NCBI RefSeq assembly: GCF_014534655.1
Contig: NZ_JACVVD010000003.1
Span: 62,001 to 126,000 of the forward strand
From: Paenibacillus sedimenti
GTDB taxonomy: Bacteria; Bacillota; Bacilli; Paenibacillales; NBRC-103111
Direction of reading: 5' to 3'
DNA length: 64,000 nt
Positions 25,144-32,773 of this stretch are shown piece by piece. The translations under genes and the position numbers were made by a program. The first letter of the stretch is position 1, and each line of letters begins with the position of its first letter. The notes under the pieces are model-generated. The model was not told where the DNA came from and did not search any database. It saw only the letters and a list, made by a program, of their open reading frames with translations.

Positions 25144-26517
25144 TCATCCTTTCCCATTGTTCAAAGCGAACACTTCGACCAAAGTGTCTGTGATGAATGC
25201 AACCTCGTCATCCGACGTTGAAAAAGGCGGGCTTAACGTCAAAATGTTAGCGAAGCCGGGCACGGTATCGCCGTTCTTGCCTATTAAGAGGCCCCTCTGC
25301 TTACAGCTTGCGATAATTGTCATTACTCGCTCGGCAGTGGCCGGAACTTTCGTCTTCTGATCCTCCACGAGCTCGATGCCAATCGCTGATCCGAATGCGC
25401 GAATATCACCGACATGGGGATGATCGAGCAGCGATTCCAGTCTTCGCATCATTTCTTTCCCGATGTGGGATGAACGTTCGATCAGGTTTTCCTTTTCCAA
25501 AATATCGATATTTTTCAAAGCTACGGCACAGGAAACCGGATTGCCGCCGAACGTGTTGACATGACGGAAATGACTTTCCGCTTGCTTTTCTTTGAATGAT
25601 TCGTACAACTCAGCCGAAACGGCCGTCGCCGAGAGAGGCGAATACGCACTGGTTAACCCTTTGGCCATCGTCACGATATCGGGCTTCACGCCGTAATTCT
25701 GATGCCCGAATTTCTCGCCGGATCGGCCGAATCCGCAAATGACTTCATCGACAATCAGCAGAACGTCATATTTGTCACAGATGCGGCGAACCATGGGCAA
25801 ATACTCGTCCGGCGGAACAATCATGCCCCCTCCGGTAATCGTCGGCTCCAGAATGATGCCTGCCACCGAATCAGGCCCTTCCCATACGATTGCGTCTTCA
25901 ATCGCCTGAGCGCATTGAAATTTGCACGCTCCCTTCGTTTGCCCGAAAGGACAACGATAACAATAAGGCGGCGGCACATGCTGGAACCCTACGCCTAACG
26001 GCTCGTACTTCAGCTTGCGCTGCGCTTGGCCAGTGGCGCCTAGGGCACCCATTGAATTCCCATGGTACGCCCGATGCCTGGATATGAATTTATGTTTCGT
26101 CGGTTTGCCGTTCTGGTGATGGTATTGGCGGGCGATTTTGAAAGCGACCTCGTTCGCATCCGAACCGGAATTCGAATAAAAGATCCGATACTCCCCGTCC
26201 AGCCACTCGTTCAGCTTCGCTGCGAGCTCAATAGCAGGGATATGCGATTGCACAAGTGTCGAATACGCAATTTTCATCATCTGCGCAGCTGCCGCTTCCG
26301 CAATTTCTTTCCTGCCGTGCCCGACATTGACGCACCATAAACCTGACATTCCGTCCAGATAACGGTTTCCATCAATATCCTGCACCCAGCTGCCCTCACC
26401 GGATTCGATAATCATCGGATTTTCGTTATGCGGGGACATGTGGTGCCATACATACTTACGATCCTTTTCGAGCAGCTCTTCTTTGCTCACTTTTTCACCG
26501 ACATCATTTGTGCTCAT
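25144..26517 (-). CDS. Class III omega-aminotransferase, beta-alanine/3-aminoisobutyrate type
   Basis: This 457-aa PLP enzyme has Lys286 in TMAKGLTS as the cofactor lysine, LIVDEVICGFGRSG before it, and YSNSGSDANEVAFKIAR for the phosphate site. The internal cysteine set CYRCPFGQTKGACKFQC (residues 186-202) resembles YhxA-type class III enzymes. In this operon it should move the amino group of beta-alanine or 3-aminoisobutyrate to a keto acid, making the semialdehyde substrate of MmsA. It lies 7 bp before the M20-type gene. Confidence 0.88.
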   Translation of the reverse strand: MSTNDVGEKVSKEELLEKDRKYVWHHMSPHNENPMIIESGEGSWVQDIDGNRYLDGMSGLWCVNVGHGRKEIAEAAAAQMMKIAYSTLVQSHIPAIELAAKLNEWLDGEYRIFYSNSGSDANEVAFKIARQYHHQNGKPTKHKFISRHRAYHGNSMGALGATGQAQRKLKYEPLGVGFQHVPPPYCYRCPFGQTKGACKFQCAQAIEDAIVWEGPDSVAGIILEPTITGGGMIVPPDEYLPMVRRICDKYDVLLIVDEVICGFGRSGEKFGHQNYGVKPDIVTMAKGLTSAYSPLSATAVSAELYESFKEKQAESHFRHVNTFGGNPVSCAVALKNIDILEKENLIERSSHIGKEMMRRLESLLDHPHVGDIRAFGSAIGIELVEDQKTKVPATAERVMTIIASCKQRGLLIGKNGDTVPGFANILTLSPPFSTSDDEVAFITDTLVEVFALNNGKG

Positions 26518-26593
26518 GCAAGACTCCCCTCTCCTGCTGATAGGAAGACGGGATCGCGAGCCTCACTTTTGGTCCACGATCCGCTTCCGCCGC

Positions 26594-27688
26594 TTACTTC
26601 GCTGCACCTTCCAAAATCGACTTGTCGATAGCAGCCGACAAATCTGCTGGCTTTTTGATCAACCCGTACTGCAAAGCGATATCCGCGGTTCTTTTCACCG
26701 ACTCATCGACGAATGAACCGATCTGCTCATCCTTGAATCCCTCCGGTTTAACCAGCTTCGCCATCTCTTTGAGCATTGTTGTTTGGTGCTGCTTGGTCGT
26801 ACTGCCTGCCGTCACACTTTTCATCACCATATCCACGACCTCGTCCTGGTGTTCAATCGCGTACTTCCAACCCTTGAGAGTAGCACGCACCGCTTTGATG
26901 GCCAGATCATGGTTCTTATCCACCCAATCCTTCTTGGCAATGAGCGTATCCTCCAGCATGGCAACACCGGCATCGTCGAAGTTAAACACATTCAGATCGG
27001 TCTCTTTCACTCCGCTTTCAAGGACAACGTAATACTCGTTATAGATCGTGGCCGTCGCTACATCCAACTGATCGTTAAAGAACTGATCCATCGTGAAGCC
27101 TTGCTTCACAAGCTGAATATCCTTCTTCGGATCGAGCCCGTTCTTCTCCATGAAGGCTAGCACCTGGAATTGCTGGCTGCCCATCCAAGTGCCGACTTTC
27201 TTGCCTTTCATTTTGGCCGGGGCATCAATCCCAGCCGCTTTCTTGGACAGCAATCGATAGGAGCTCTTCTGTGTCACTTGCGCCAAAGAGACTAACGGCA
27301 GTCCGTTATCGCGGTTAACGAGCAAGCTGTCAAAGCTGGATACTCCGATATCCGCTGCGCCATTCACGACCTGCTGTTCAATAATGACGTCCGGTCCTCC
27401 CGGCACAATCTCGACATCAATCCCTTCCTCTTTGTAAAAGCCCTTCTCCTTTGCTGCGAAGATACCGGCGAATTGCGCTTGAGGCACCCATTTCAGCTGG
27501 ATTTTCACTTTTTTCAGCGGTTCAGATGGCGGCGCTTTCGTTGCTTCTGCCATAGAAGCTGCAGGCGTTGCCGGTGCCGGAGTGGACGTCGTCGCTATCT
27601 TCTCGGATGCGCAAGCAGTTGCGATGACAAGAATGAACGACAAGATGAGCACCAGGGTAAAACGTACAGCTGGGATTCTCTTTTTCAA
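26594..27688 (-). CDS. NMT1/THI5-like ABC substrate-binding lipoprotein
   Basis: This protein of about 364 aa has a signal peptide ending at a lipobox-like IATAC, a Thr/Ala/Pro linker and an NMT1-like ligand-binding domain (KIQLKWVPQAQFAGIFAAKEKGFYKEEGIDVEI). Relatives bind pyrimidines such as hydroxymethylpyrimidine or riboflavin precursors. Encoded with two permeases and an ATPase in a pyrimidine-degradation operon, it probably captures uracil, thymine or a related pyrimidine. The TTG at 27688 is chosen as start: GGAGAGG stands ten bases before it and abuts the TTG at 27697. Confidence 0.85.
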   Translation of the reverse strand: MKKRIPAVRFTLVLILSFILVIATACASEKIATTSTPAPATPAASMAEATKAPPSEPLKKVKIQLKWVPQAQFAGIFAAKEKGFYKEEGIDVEIVPGGPDVIIEQQVVNGAADIGVSSFDSLLVNRDNGLPLVSLAQVTQKSSYRLLSKKAAGIDAPAKMKGKKVGTWMGSQQFQVLAFMEKNGLDPKKDIQLVKQGFTMDQFFNDQLDVATATIYNEYYVVLESGVKETDLNVFNFDDAGVAMLEDTLIAKKDWVDKNHDLAIKAVRATLKGWKYAIEHQDEVVDMVMKSVTAGSTTKQHQTTMLKEMAKLVKPEGFKDEQIGSFVDESVKRTADIALQYGLIKKPADLSAAIDKSILEGAAK

Positions 27689-27775
27689 ACCGACCAATCC
27701 TCTCCATAATTAAGTTCTATGATATAAAAGATGGTGACATCCCTTGATGCTGCTTGTTTTTGAAAAAAACTTGGA

Positions 27776-28624
27776 TTAGCGCTGCGAAATTGACCATGGG
27801 ATGGATATTTTTTCGATCCATTGAATCATCGTATAAAGCGCAATGCCAAGGATCGCCGCAATGACAATGCACGCCCACGCCAAAGGCATATTGGCCAGCC
27901 GGATTTGATCAGAAAGCAAATAACCCAGCCCGCGCGACGAAATGAAAAATTCCCCCACGATCGCACCGATGATACTTGTCGACATGTTGATCTTCAGTGC
28001 GGAGAAAATCGCAGGCATCGCTTTCGGCAAGCGTAATTTGAGGAATGTATGCCTGGCGCTTGCCGCGTACGAAGTCATCAGCTCCAAATAAGTCGGCTCG
28101 ATGGAGCGCAGCCCTTTGTAGGTGCTGACGGCCATCGTGGCCATCGTCATGACGGTTACAATACCGATCCTGGAAGCTACGCCATCACCCAGCCAGTTGT
28201 TCATGATCGGCGCAAGCGCGACAATCGGCACTGCATTGAGGGAAGCCATGATCGAGATTGCACCCGCGCCTGCATGCGGAAAGAAGGATGCGAGGACGGC
28301 GGCTAACCAGCCGAGCAGCGATCCGATCAGGCAGCCGCCGATGATCTCGATGCCTGTATAAAGCGCATAGATGGACAAAATGTCGCTGTTATCTCTGATG
28401 GAAAGAAGGATATCCGAAGGGATCGGCAGCTGATAACGTTCCAAATGAAACAGCTTATGAAACCCTTCCAACTGCCAGAGCAAGGCGAATAAAAAACCGA
28501 AACCATAGGGCAGCATCTTCACGAGCAAAGATCGAATATCCCCGTTCCGAAGATGCTCAGCCTCATTCATTTTCTCATTCATCTCTTCCAGCTTCGTCTC
28601 TTGAGAGATCATCATCTCGCTCAT
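27776..28624 (-). CDS. ABC permease of pyrimidine-type importer (second)
   Basis: This permease of about 282 aa is of the SsuC/ThiX (BPD_transp_1) type with about six membrane segments. The EAA-like loop is MTSYAASARHTFLKLRLPKAMPAIFSALK. The start at 28624 forms an ATGA overlap with the stop of the upstream permease; the longer open frame before it is in the wrong frame for that gene. The cytoplasmic N-terminus (SQETKLEEMNEKMNEAEHL) is charged and unusually long. It likely pairs with the first permease as a heterodimer. Confidence 0.87.
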   Translation of the reverse strand: MSEMMISQETKLEEMNEKMNEAEHLRNGDIRSLLVKMLPYGFGFLFALLWQLEGFHKLFHLERYQLPIPSDILLSIRDNSDILSIYALYTGIEIIGGCLIGSLLGWLAAVLASFFPHAGAGAISIMASLNAVPIVALAPIMNNWLGDGVASRIGIVTVMTMATMAVSTYKGLRSIEPTYLELMTSYAASARHTFLKLRLPKAMPAIFSALKINMSTSIIGAIVGEFFISSRGLGYLLSDQIRLANMPLAWACIVIAAILGIALYTMIQWIEKISIPWSISQR

Positions 28625-29439
28625 GCCCGCTCCCTCCCGTTCACGCTCGCTCGAAAGTCCGGCTGCCAAGGCGTAAACCAGCGTTCTGCCAGCGTAAGCA
28701 ACAAATAGGATGCAAAGCCTATCGCGATGCTGGCCAAAACGGTGCACCAGAACATATAAACTTGTGCTGCACCATAATAAAGCGAGCTTACCATCAGAAC
28801 GCCTATCCCGTCCGGCGCACCCATCAGCTCGACAATGATGGAGGCCGTGATCGCGAGCGGAGCCGACAGCTTCAGTCCTGCAAAAACTCCGGGCAATGCC
28901 GAGGGCAGCTTGAGCTTGATGTAAACTTGCCAAGTTGATGCGGCAAGGGAACGCATAAGCTCCAACTGTTCGGGCTGGACACTTCGAAGCCCGCGCAGCG
29001 CGTTGATCGTGACGGGGAAAAACGTCACATATCCTGACATCACGATTCGCGATACGCCGGGATCATGCAGAATGCCATAAATGATCGGCGCCAGTCCGAT
29101 GATCGGAACCATTTGAGAAGCGACCATGTAAGGCGATAGTGTTTGTTCTACGGTTTTGGATAAGCTCATCACTACGGCAAGCAGGAAGCCAAAAGCAGAG
29201 CCGATGAGAAAGCCTGTCATGGAATTGCCAAAGGTCGTGATTCCTTGCTTGATGAGTACAGGAAGGTTTTCCTGCATGGAGCCGATAACTTTGTGCAGAT
29301 ATGGTAATTTGGAGTCAGGCTGGGTAAGCTGAAGAACGCGATGCACGATCCAAGCAAGCACTTCCCAAAGAATGAACAAAGCAGCTGCCCAACTGGCGAT
29401 CCCTGCACCTTGATTCCAGTTTCTAGCCAATCTGCTCAT
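28621..29439 (-). CDS. ABC permease of pyrimidine-type importer (first)
   Basis: This permease of about 272 aa is of the SsuC/ThiX type; its EAA-like loop is MRSLAASTWQVYIKLKLPSALPGVFAGLK. The start at 29439 overlaps the ATPase gene by 17 bp. It differs clearly in sequence from the second permease, so the importer channel is probably a heterodimer, whereas many members of this family use one permease gene. Confidence 0.87.
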   Translation of the reverse strand: MSRLARNWNQGAGIASWAAALFILWEVLAWIVHRVLQLTQPDSKLPYLHKVIGSMQENLPVLIKQGITTFGNSMTGFLIGSAFGFLLAVVMSLSKTVEQTLSPYMVASQMVPIIGLAPIIYGILHDPGVSRIVMSGYVTFFPVTINALRGLRSVQPEQLELMRSLAASTWQVYIKLKLPSALPGVFAGLKLSAPLAITASIIVELMGAPDGIGVLMVSSLYYGAAQVYMFWCTVLASIAIGFASYLLLTLAERWFTPWQPDFRASVNGRERA

Positions 29440-30235
29440 CAATGGCCTCACTCTCCTTGTAAAAGCAATTTCGAACAGCAGCCGATAATTCATGAAAATG
29501 TTCGGACTCGCGGATAAGCGCAGTTCTGGTATCCCCGAGAGGCACATCGAGTATGGTATGTACGCGCCCTGGATGAGCGGATAGAACAATGACACGATTG
29601 GATAAGAATACGGCCTCCGGAATGCTGTGCGTAACAAAAACAATCGTTTTATTCGTCTTCTTCTTAATCTCAAGCAGCTCCAGCTGTAATTTTTCTTTCG
29701 TAAACTCATCCAAAGCCGAGAACGGTTCATCCATGAACAAAATCGGCGGATCGAGCGATAGCGCTCTGGCGATAGCCACTCTCTGCTGCATGCCGCCGCT
29801 AAGCTGCCACGGGTAATGCTCTTTAAACTTCGTCAATCCGACGATGTCCAGTAGCTGATCAACCAAAACGGAGTATTCATGGCGATTGCGGCCTAATACC
29901 TCTAGGGGCAGTTCAATGTTCTCCCGCACCGTTCTCCATTCGAACAGCGTTGGATTTTGAAACACGATGCCAAACTTTCTCCGTAACCGCACCTCTCGGG
30001 GATGTTCCTTCTGGATGGAAATTTGCCCGCTTGCAGGCTGCAGAAGATCGGCCATTAAGCGTAGTAATGTAGATTTACCGCAGCCTGAAGGACCAAGTAA
30101 GGACACGAATTCATTCTGATACACGTCAAACGTAATATCCTGAAGCGCCGTCACTTGGCGTCCTTTTTTCCCGAACACCATCGACACGCCCTCCACCGAA
30201 ATTTCCACTTTCTTCTGTGAAAAATTTGAACTCAT
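29423..30235 (-). CDS. ABC importer ATPase, SsuB/ThiZ type; first operon gene
   Basis: This 270-aa ATPase has Walker A GPSGCGKST, Q-loop FQNPTLFEWRTV, signature LSGGMQQRVAIARAL, Walker B ILFMDEPFSALD and switch His in FVTHSIPEA. It is the first gene of the eleven-gene pyrimidine operon. The GGAGGG ribosome binding site and, further upstream, TATAAT and two operator-like elements precede it. It energises uptake through the two permeases that follow. Confidence 0.9.
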   Translation of the reverse strand: MSSNFSQKKVEISVEGVSMVFGKKGRQVTALQDITFDVYQNEFVSLLGPSGCGKSTLLRLMADLLQPASGQISIQKEHPREVRLRRKFGIVFQNPTLFEWRTVRENIELPLEVLGRNRHEYSVLVDQLLDIVGLTKFKEHYPWQLSGGMQQRVAIARALSLDPPILFMDEPFSALDEFTKEKLQLELLEIKKKTNKTIVFVTHSIPEAVFLSNRVIVLSAHPGRVHTILDVPLGDTRTALIRESEHFHELSAAVRNCFYKESEAIDEQIG

Positions 30236-30303
30236 TTATTTCCCTCCACTTCCCGAAACGAGTCTGTGAGTTTATCGTCATATTTATTAACTATATATGT
30301 CAT

Positions 30304-30309
30304 ATTATA
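30304..30309 (-). promoter_or_regulatory. Likely -10 box of pyrimidine operon promoter
   Basis: On the minus strand TATAAT stands 69 bp before the ATPase start. No good -35 hexamer lies 16-18 bp upstream; instead the operator-like elements begin about 20 bp upstream. This fits an activator-dependent promoter. Confidence 0.45.
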
Positions 30310-30328
30310 TTACATTTACACTCGAATT

Positions 30329-30344
30329 CATTATACATTGTGTT
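30329..30344 (-). promoter_or_regulatory. Putative PucR-type operator, promoter-proximal
   Basis: On the minus strand ACACAATGTATAATG differs at one of 15 positions from the mmsA/pucR site core. It lies just upstream of the -10 box of the pyrimidine operon. Confidence 0.5.
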
Positions 30345-30363
30345 CTAATAATTGGCTGTGTGT

Positions 30364-30387
30364 TTTACACATTGTAAAATGTGTAAA
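30364..30387. promoter_or_regulatory. Putative PucR-type operator, perfect palindrome
   Basis: TTTACACATT and AATGTGTAAA are exact complements separated by GTAA. The element shares 20 of 24 positions with the mmsA/pucR site at 16868-16891. It stands about 130 bp upstream of the importer ATPase gene. Confidence 0.6.
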
Positions 30388-30497
30388 TGCTTTTCATTGC
30401 ATTTTAGGATACATATTAAATGTTATGTAAACAATATGGGGTGCGAATCTTCCCCACATCAACAACTAATTCAACTCACGCCGAAAAGACAGGAACA

Positions 30498-30534
30498 CAA
30501 AAAAAAGCACAGAAATGAATTCCTGTGCTTTTTA
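30498..30534 (-). terminator. Rho-independent terminator after YolD-like gene
   Basis: AAAGCACAG and CTGTGCTTT form a stem flanked by a long A run and a T run, so it can act on both strands. It insulates the YolD-like gene from the pyrimidine operon promoter. Confidence 0.85.
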
Positions 30535-30546
30535 CACGATATAAAT

Positions 30547-30798
30547 CTAATCTCTGGGATAATTGACTTGCATGATATCCATGAATGGAACCTTCACAGT
30601 CTCTCCGTTCTTTTCTACATGTACTTTACCCGTACGTGAATCCATTGCTACAATTTGGCCGCGGACCGTTTGTTCAGCCCCCCATACCGTCAACAAGACC
30701 TCAGAATTTTCATTTTTCGCTTCCGTCAGTTGATTGCCGATCTCCTCCAACACAAATTCATCCCGAGTTGGTCTCTTTGCTACTTTGGCTTTAGCCAC
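30547..30798 (-). CDS. YolD-like family protein
   Basis: This 83-aa protein fits the YolD-like domain: a short basic tail, a helix (EFVLEEIGNQLTEAKNEN), then small beta strands (SEVLLTVWGAEQTVRGQIVAMDSRTGKVHVE) ending with KVPFMDIMQV. YolD proteins are often paired with Y-family polymerases, but none is present here. The upstream neighbour is the YwbE-family gene, 34 bp away and probably co-transcribed. Function unknown; the family call is moderate. Confidence 0.6.
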   Translation of the reverse strand: MAKAKVAKRPTRDEFVLEEIGNQLTEAKNENSEVLLTVWGAEQTVRGQIVAMDSRTGKVHVEKNGETVKVPFMDIMQVNYPRD

Positions 30799-30832
30799 GC
30801 TAATTCCCCCTAAATAATTTAAACGATCCCCA

Positions 30833-31036
30833 TTAACTCCCGTTTGATAAAATTTGTTTCACTCGTCCAACTTGTCCATCCGCCAGTCTCACCTTAATAC
30901 CATGAGGGTGGTTAGGTGAGTTCGTTAATATATCCTTTACGATACCCCGGGTTAATTTACCGCTTCGTTGATCTTGTTTTAAAACAATGTTTACTTCAAG
31001 TCCGGCTCTAACATCTTTGCGGTTTTGACCATTCAT
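30833..31036 (-). CDS. ywbE: YwbE-family protein
   Basis: This 67-aa protein matches the YwbE (DUF2196) family: RKDVRAGLEVNIVLKQDQRSGKLTRGIVKDILTNSPNHPHGIKVRL and GQVGRVKQIL. It is a small beta-rich protein conserved in many Firmicutes and gammaproteobacteria, without known function. An extended -10 (TGTTATAAT) lies near 31070 on the minus strand. The YolD-like gene follows. Confidence 0.85.
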   Translation of the reverse strand: MNGQNRKDVRAGLEVNIVLKQDQRSGKLTRGIVKDILTNSPNHPHGIKVRLADGQVGRVKQILSNGS

Positions 31037-31306
31037 CTGTGTGCCTGCTTTCTATGCCGATTGTTGGATCATTATAACATATCTATCGCAAGACTCCATA
31101 GTTGTCGAAAAGTAATTGCATAGGACTTCAAAATTCGACCAACTTTTCATTTTGGACATGCTAGTCTATATATGAAGTCACATTTCGTATCCTGAACGCC
31201 GAGACTTTGAAACAAAATGTCACAAATTGATCAAACTTTTTTCAAAGATTTTCGAATGCCTATGCATAGACTAATTGAGAACATAATGATTAGGAGATGA
31301 TGATTC

Positions 31307-31522
31307 ATGGTAAGTACCAACATTCATTTTAACGAACAGGCGGTTGCCGTTCATTTAATCGGAACGGATCAAAAGCTGATTCCATCCCTCGTATCCGCTC
31401 TTCGCACCAACAAATTTACGCTACATAATCTGAAGCCTTCATTGGAGCGTATTGAACTATTTAGCGCGGAAGCTATCCTGTATTCCGGTAACGGAAATAA
31501 GGCTAGAATTCCGATTTTCTAA
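31307..31522 (+). CDS. Unknown 71-aa protein
   Basis: I do not recognise this protein. MVSTNIHFNEQAVAVHLIGTDQKLIPSLV suggests a small alpha/beta fold; no cysteines or membrane segment. AGGAG stands nine bases before the ATG and a terminator follows, so it appears to be an expressed single gene, divergent from ywbE across a 270-bp intergenic region in which I see nothing else firm. Confidence 0.6.
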   Translation: MVSTNIHFNEQAVAVHLIGTDQKLIPSLVSALRTNKFTLHNLKPSLERIELFSAEAILYSGNGNKARIPIF

Positions 31523-31549
31523 ATCACGCCTTATTGACCAAATAAACCA

Positions 31550-31579
31550 TCAAAAAAGATACCATCAGGTGTCTTTTTT
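31550..31579 (+). terminator. Rho-independent terminator of 71-aa gene
   Basis: AAAAAAGATACC and GGTGTCTTTTTT surround ATCA, giving a short stem and a T run about 30 bp after the stop codon. Confidence 0.75.
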
Positions 31580-31687
31580 ACTTTTTTATCCTGGCGTATT
31601 TCATTCTCCCTTTTTTCTTCTCACTACCAATTTACGGGGTCCACTGCTATACTAGCAACAAGAAGAATACTAGAGGTGACGTCACCT

Positions 31688-32770
31688 ATGAATATCATTA
31701 AAGTGAAAGACCGTAATGAGCTGGAGAAAAAAATCCCTTCCATGCCTTGGTACGTAGAGAAATTTATTAATTATAAGCTTCCTGACCTCTCCCCATCTTC
31801 CTTGCTGGAGTATGCACGTGATTATGAGATCTTTTTCTCCTGGTTATTGGCTGAAGGGCTATCCTCTGCTGCATCCATGTCTCAAGTGCCGCTCGAAGAT
31901 CTGGAGAAATTGCACATGGACAGCGTCGATAATTTTCGTATGTTTCTTGCCACACGTAAGGAGCAGGCGAATGTTAAAACGACTATCAATCGTAAGCTCT
32001 CCGCGCTTCGCTCGCTATTTCATTATTTGAGCCAGATTGCCGAGGACGAGAACTTCTACCCGCTTCTCAAGCGCAATGTCATGGCCAAAGTGGAAATCAA
32101 GCGTTCGCATAAGCCTAAGGACACTGCCGCGAAGCTGGAAGGCAAGCTGCTGCAGGAGCAAGAGATCCTCGAGTTTATCGAATATGTGCAGCATGGTTAC
32201 GAACACGATGTCGCAACGAACAAGCAGGCCACCTACTCTTATGAGCTGAATAAAATACGCGATGCCTGCATCATCACCCTCATCCTGAACTCCGGTCTTC
32301 GCGTCTCGGAAGTTTTCAATCTCAATGTAGATGATATTGATCTCAAGAAGAAGCTAACACACGTATACCGTAAAGGTAAAAACGACGATACGTTCAAAAC
32401 GCCTGTTTATTTTCGGCAGGATGCCATTCAGGTGCTCACTGATTATTTAGCCATTCGGCAAACCCGGTACAAGCCTGCGAAAAAAGAAAAAGCCCTCTTT
32501 CTAGCCATCGCTAACGGCAAAAAAGAAGGCGAACGTATGACCAGGCGGGCCATACAAGAAATGGTGATCAAATACGCAAAGCGGTTCGGAAAGCCGTACT
32601 TATCCGTTCATAAGCTGCGGCACTCTTTTGCCACTGACTACTATCTCCAGAACGACTTATATAAGACGCAGGAGCAGCTCGGACACGCCTCGCCGGAAAC
32701 GACGCAGATCTACGCGCATCTGACGGACAAAACGATGGCCGAAGCCATCGATAAACGGATGGAATCCTGA
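31688..32770 (+). CDS. xerS: Tyrosine recombinase, XerS type
   Basis: This 360-aa site-specific recombinase has a SAM-like N-terminal domain (PWYVEKFINYKLPDLSPSSLLEYARDYEIFFSWLL) and a catalytic domain. The catalytic residues are Arg in LNSGLRVSEVF, Lys in YRKGKNDD, His-x-x-Arg in HKLRHSFA, His in LGHASPETT and Tyr in QIYAHL. The MPWYV opening and the long interdomain insert resemble streptococcal XerS, the single-recombinase chromosome dimer resolvase, more than XerC/XerD. The ATG at 31688 follows AGAGGTG; an in-frame GTG lies four codons earlier. No integrated element adjoins. Confidence 0.85.
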   Translation: MNIIKVKDRNELEKKIPSMPWYVEKFINYKLPDLSPSSLLEYARDYEIFFSWLLAEGLSSAASMSQVPLEDLEKLHMDSVDNFRMFLATRKEQANVKTTINRKLSALRSLFHYLSQIAEDENFYPLLKRNVMAKVEIKRSHKPKDTAAKLEGKLLQEQEILEFIEYVQHGYEHDVATNKQATYSYELNKIRDACIITLILNSGLRVSEVFNLNVDDIDLKKKLTHVYRKGKNDDTFKTPVYFRQDAIQVLTDYLAIRQTRYKPAKKEKALFLAIANGKKEGERMTRRAIQEMVIKYAKRFGKPYLSVHKLRHSFATDYYLQNDLYKTQEQLGHASPETTQIYAHLTDKTMAEAIDKRMES

Positions 32771-32773
32771 AGA

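Noticed and set aside
30236-30546. Possible uracil-type or purine riboswitch ahead of the pyrimidine operon
   Set aside because: No conserved aptamer core or terminator/antiterminator pair was seen; the repeats are better read as protein sites.
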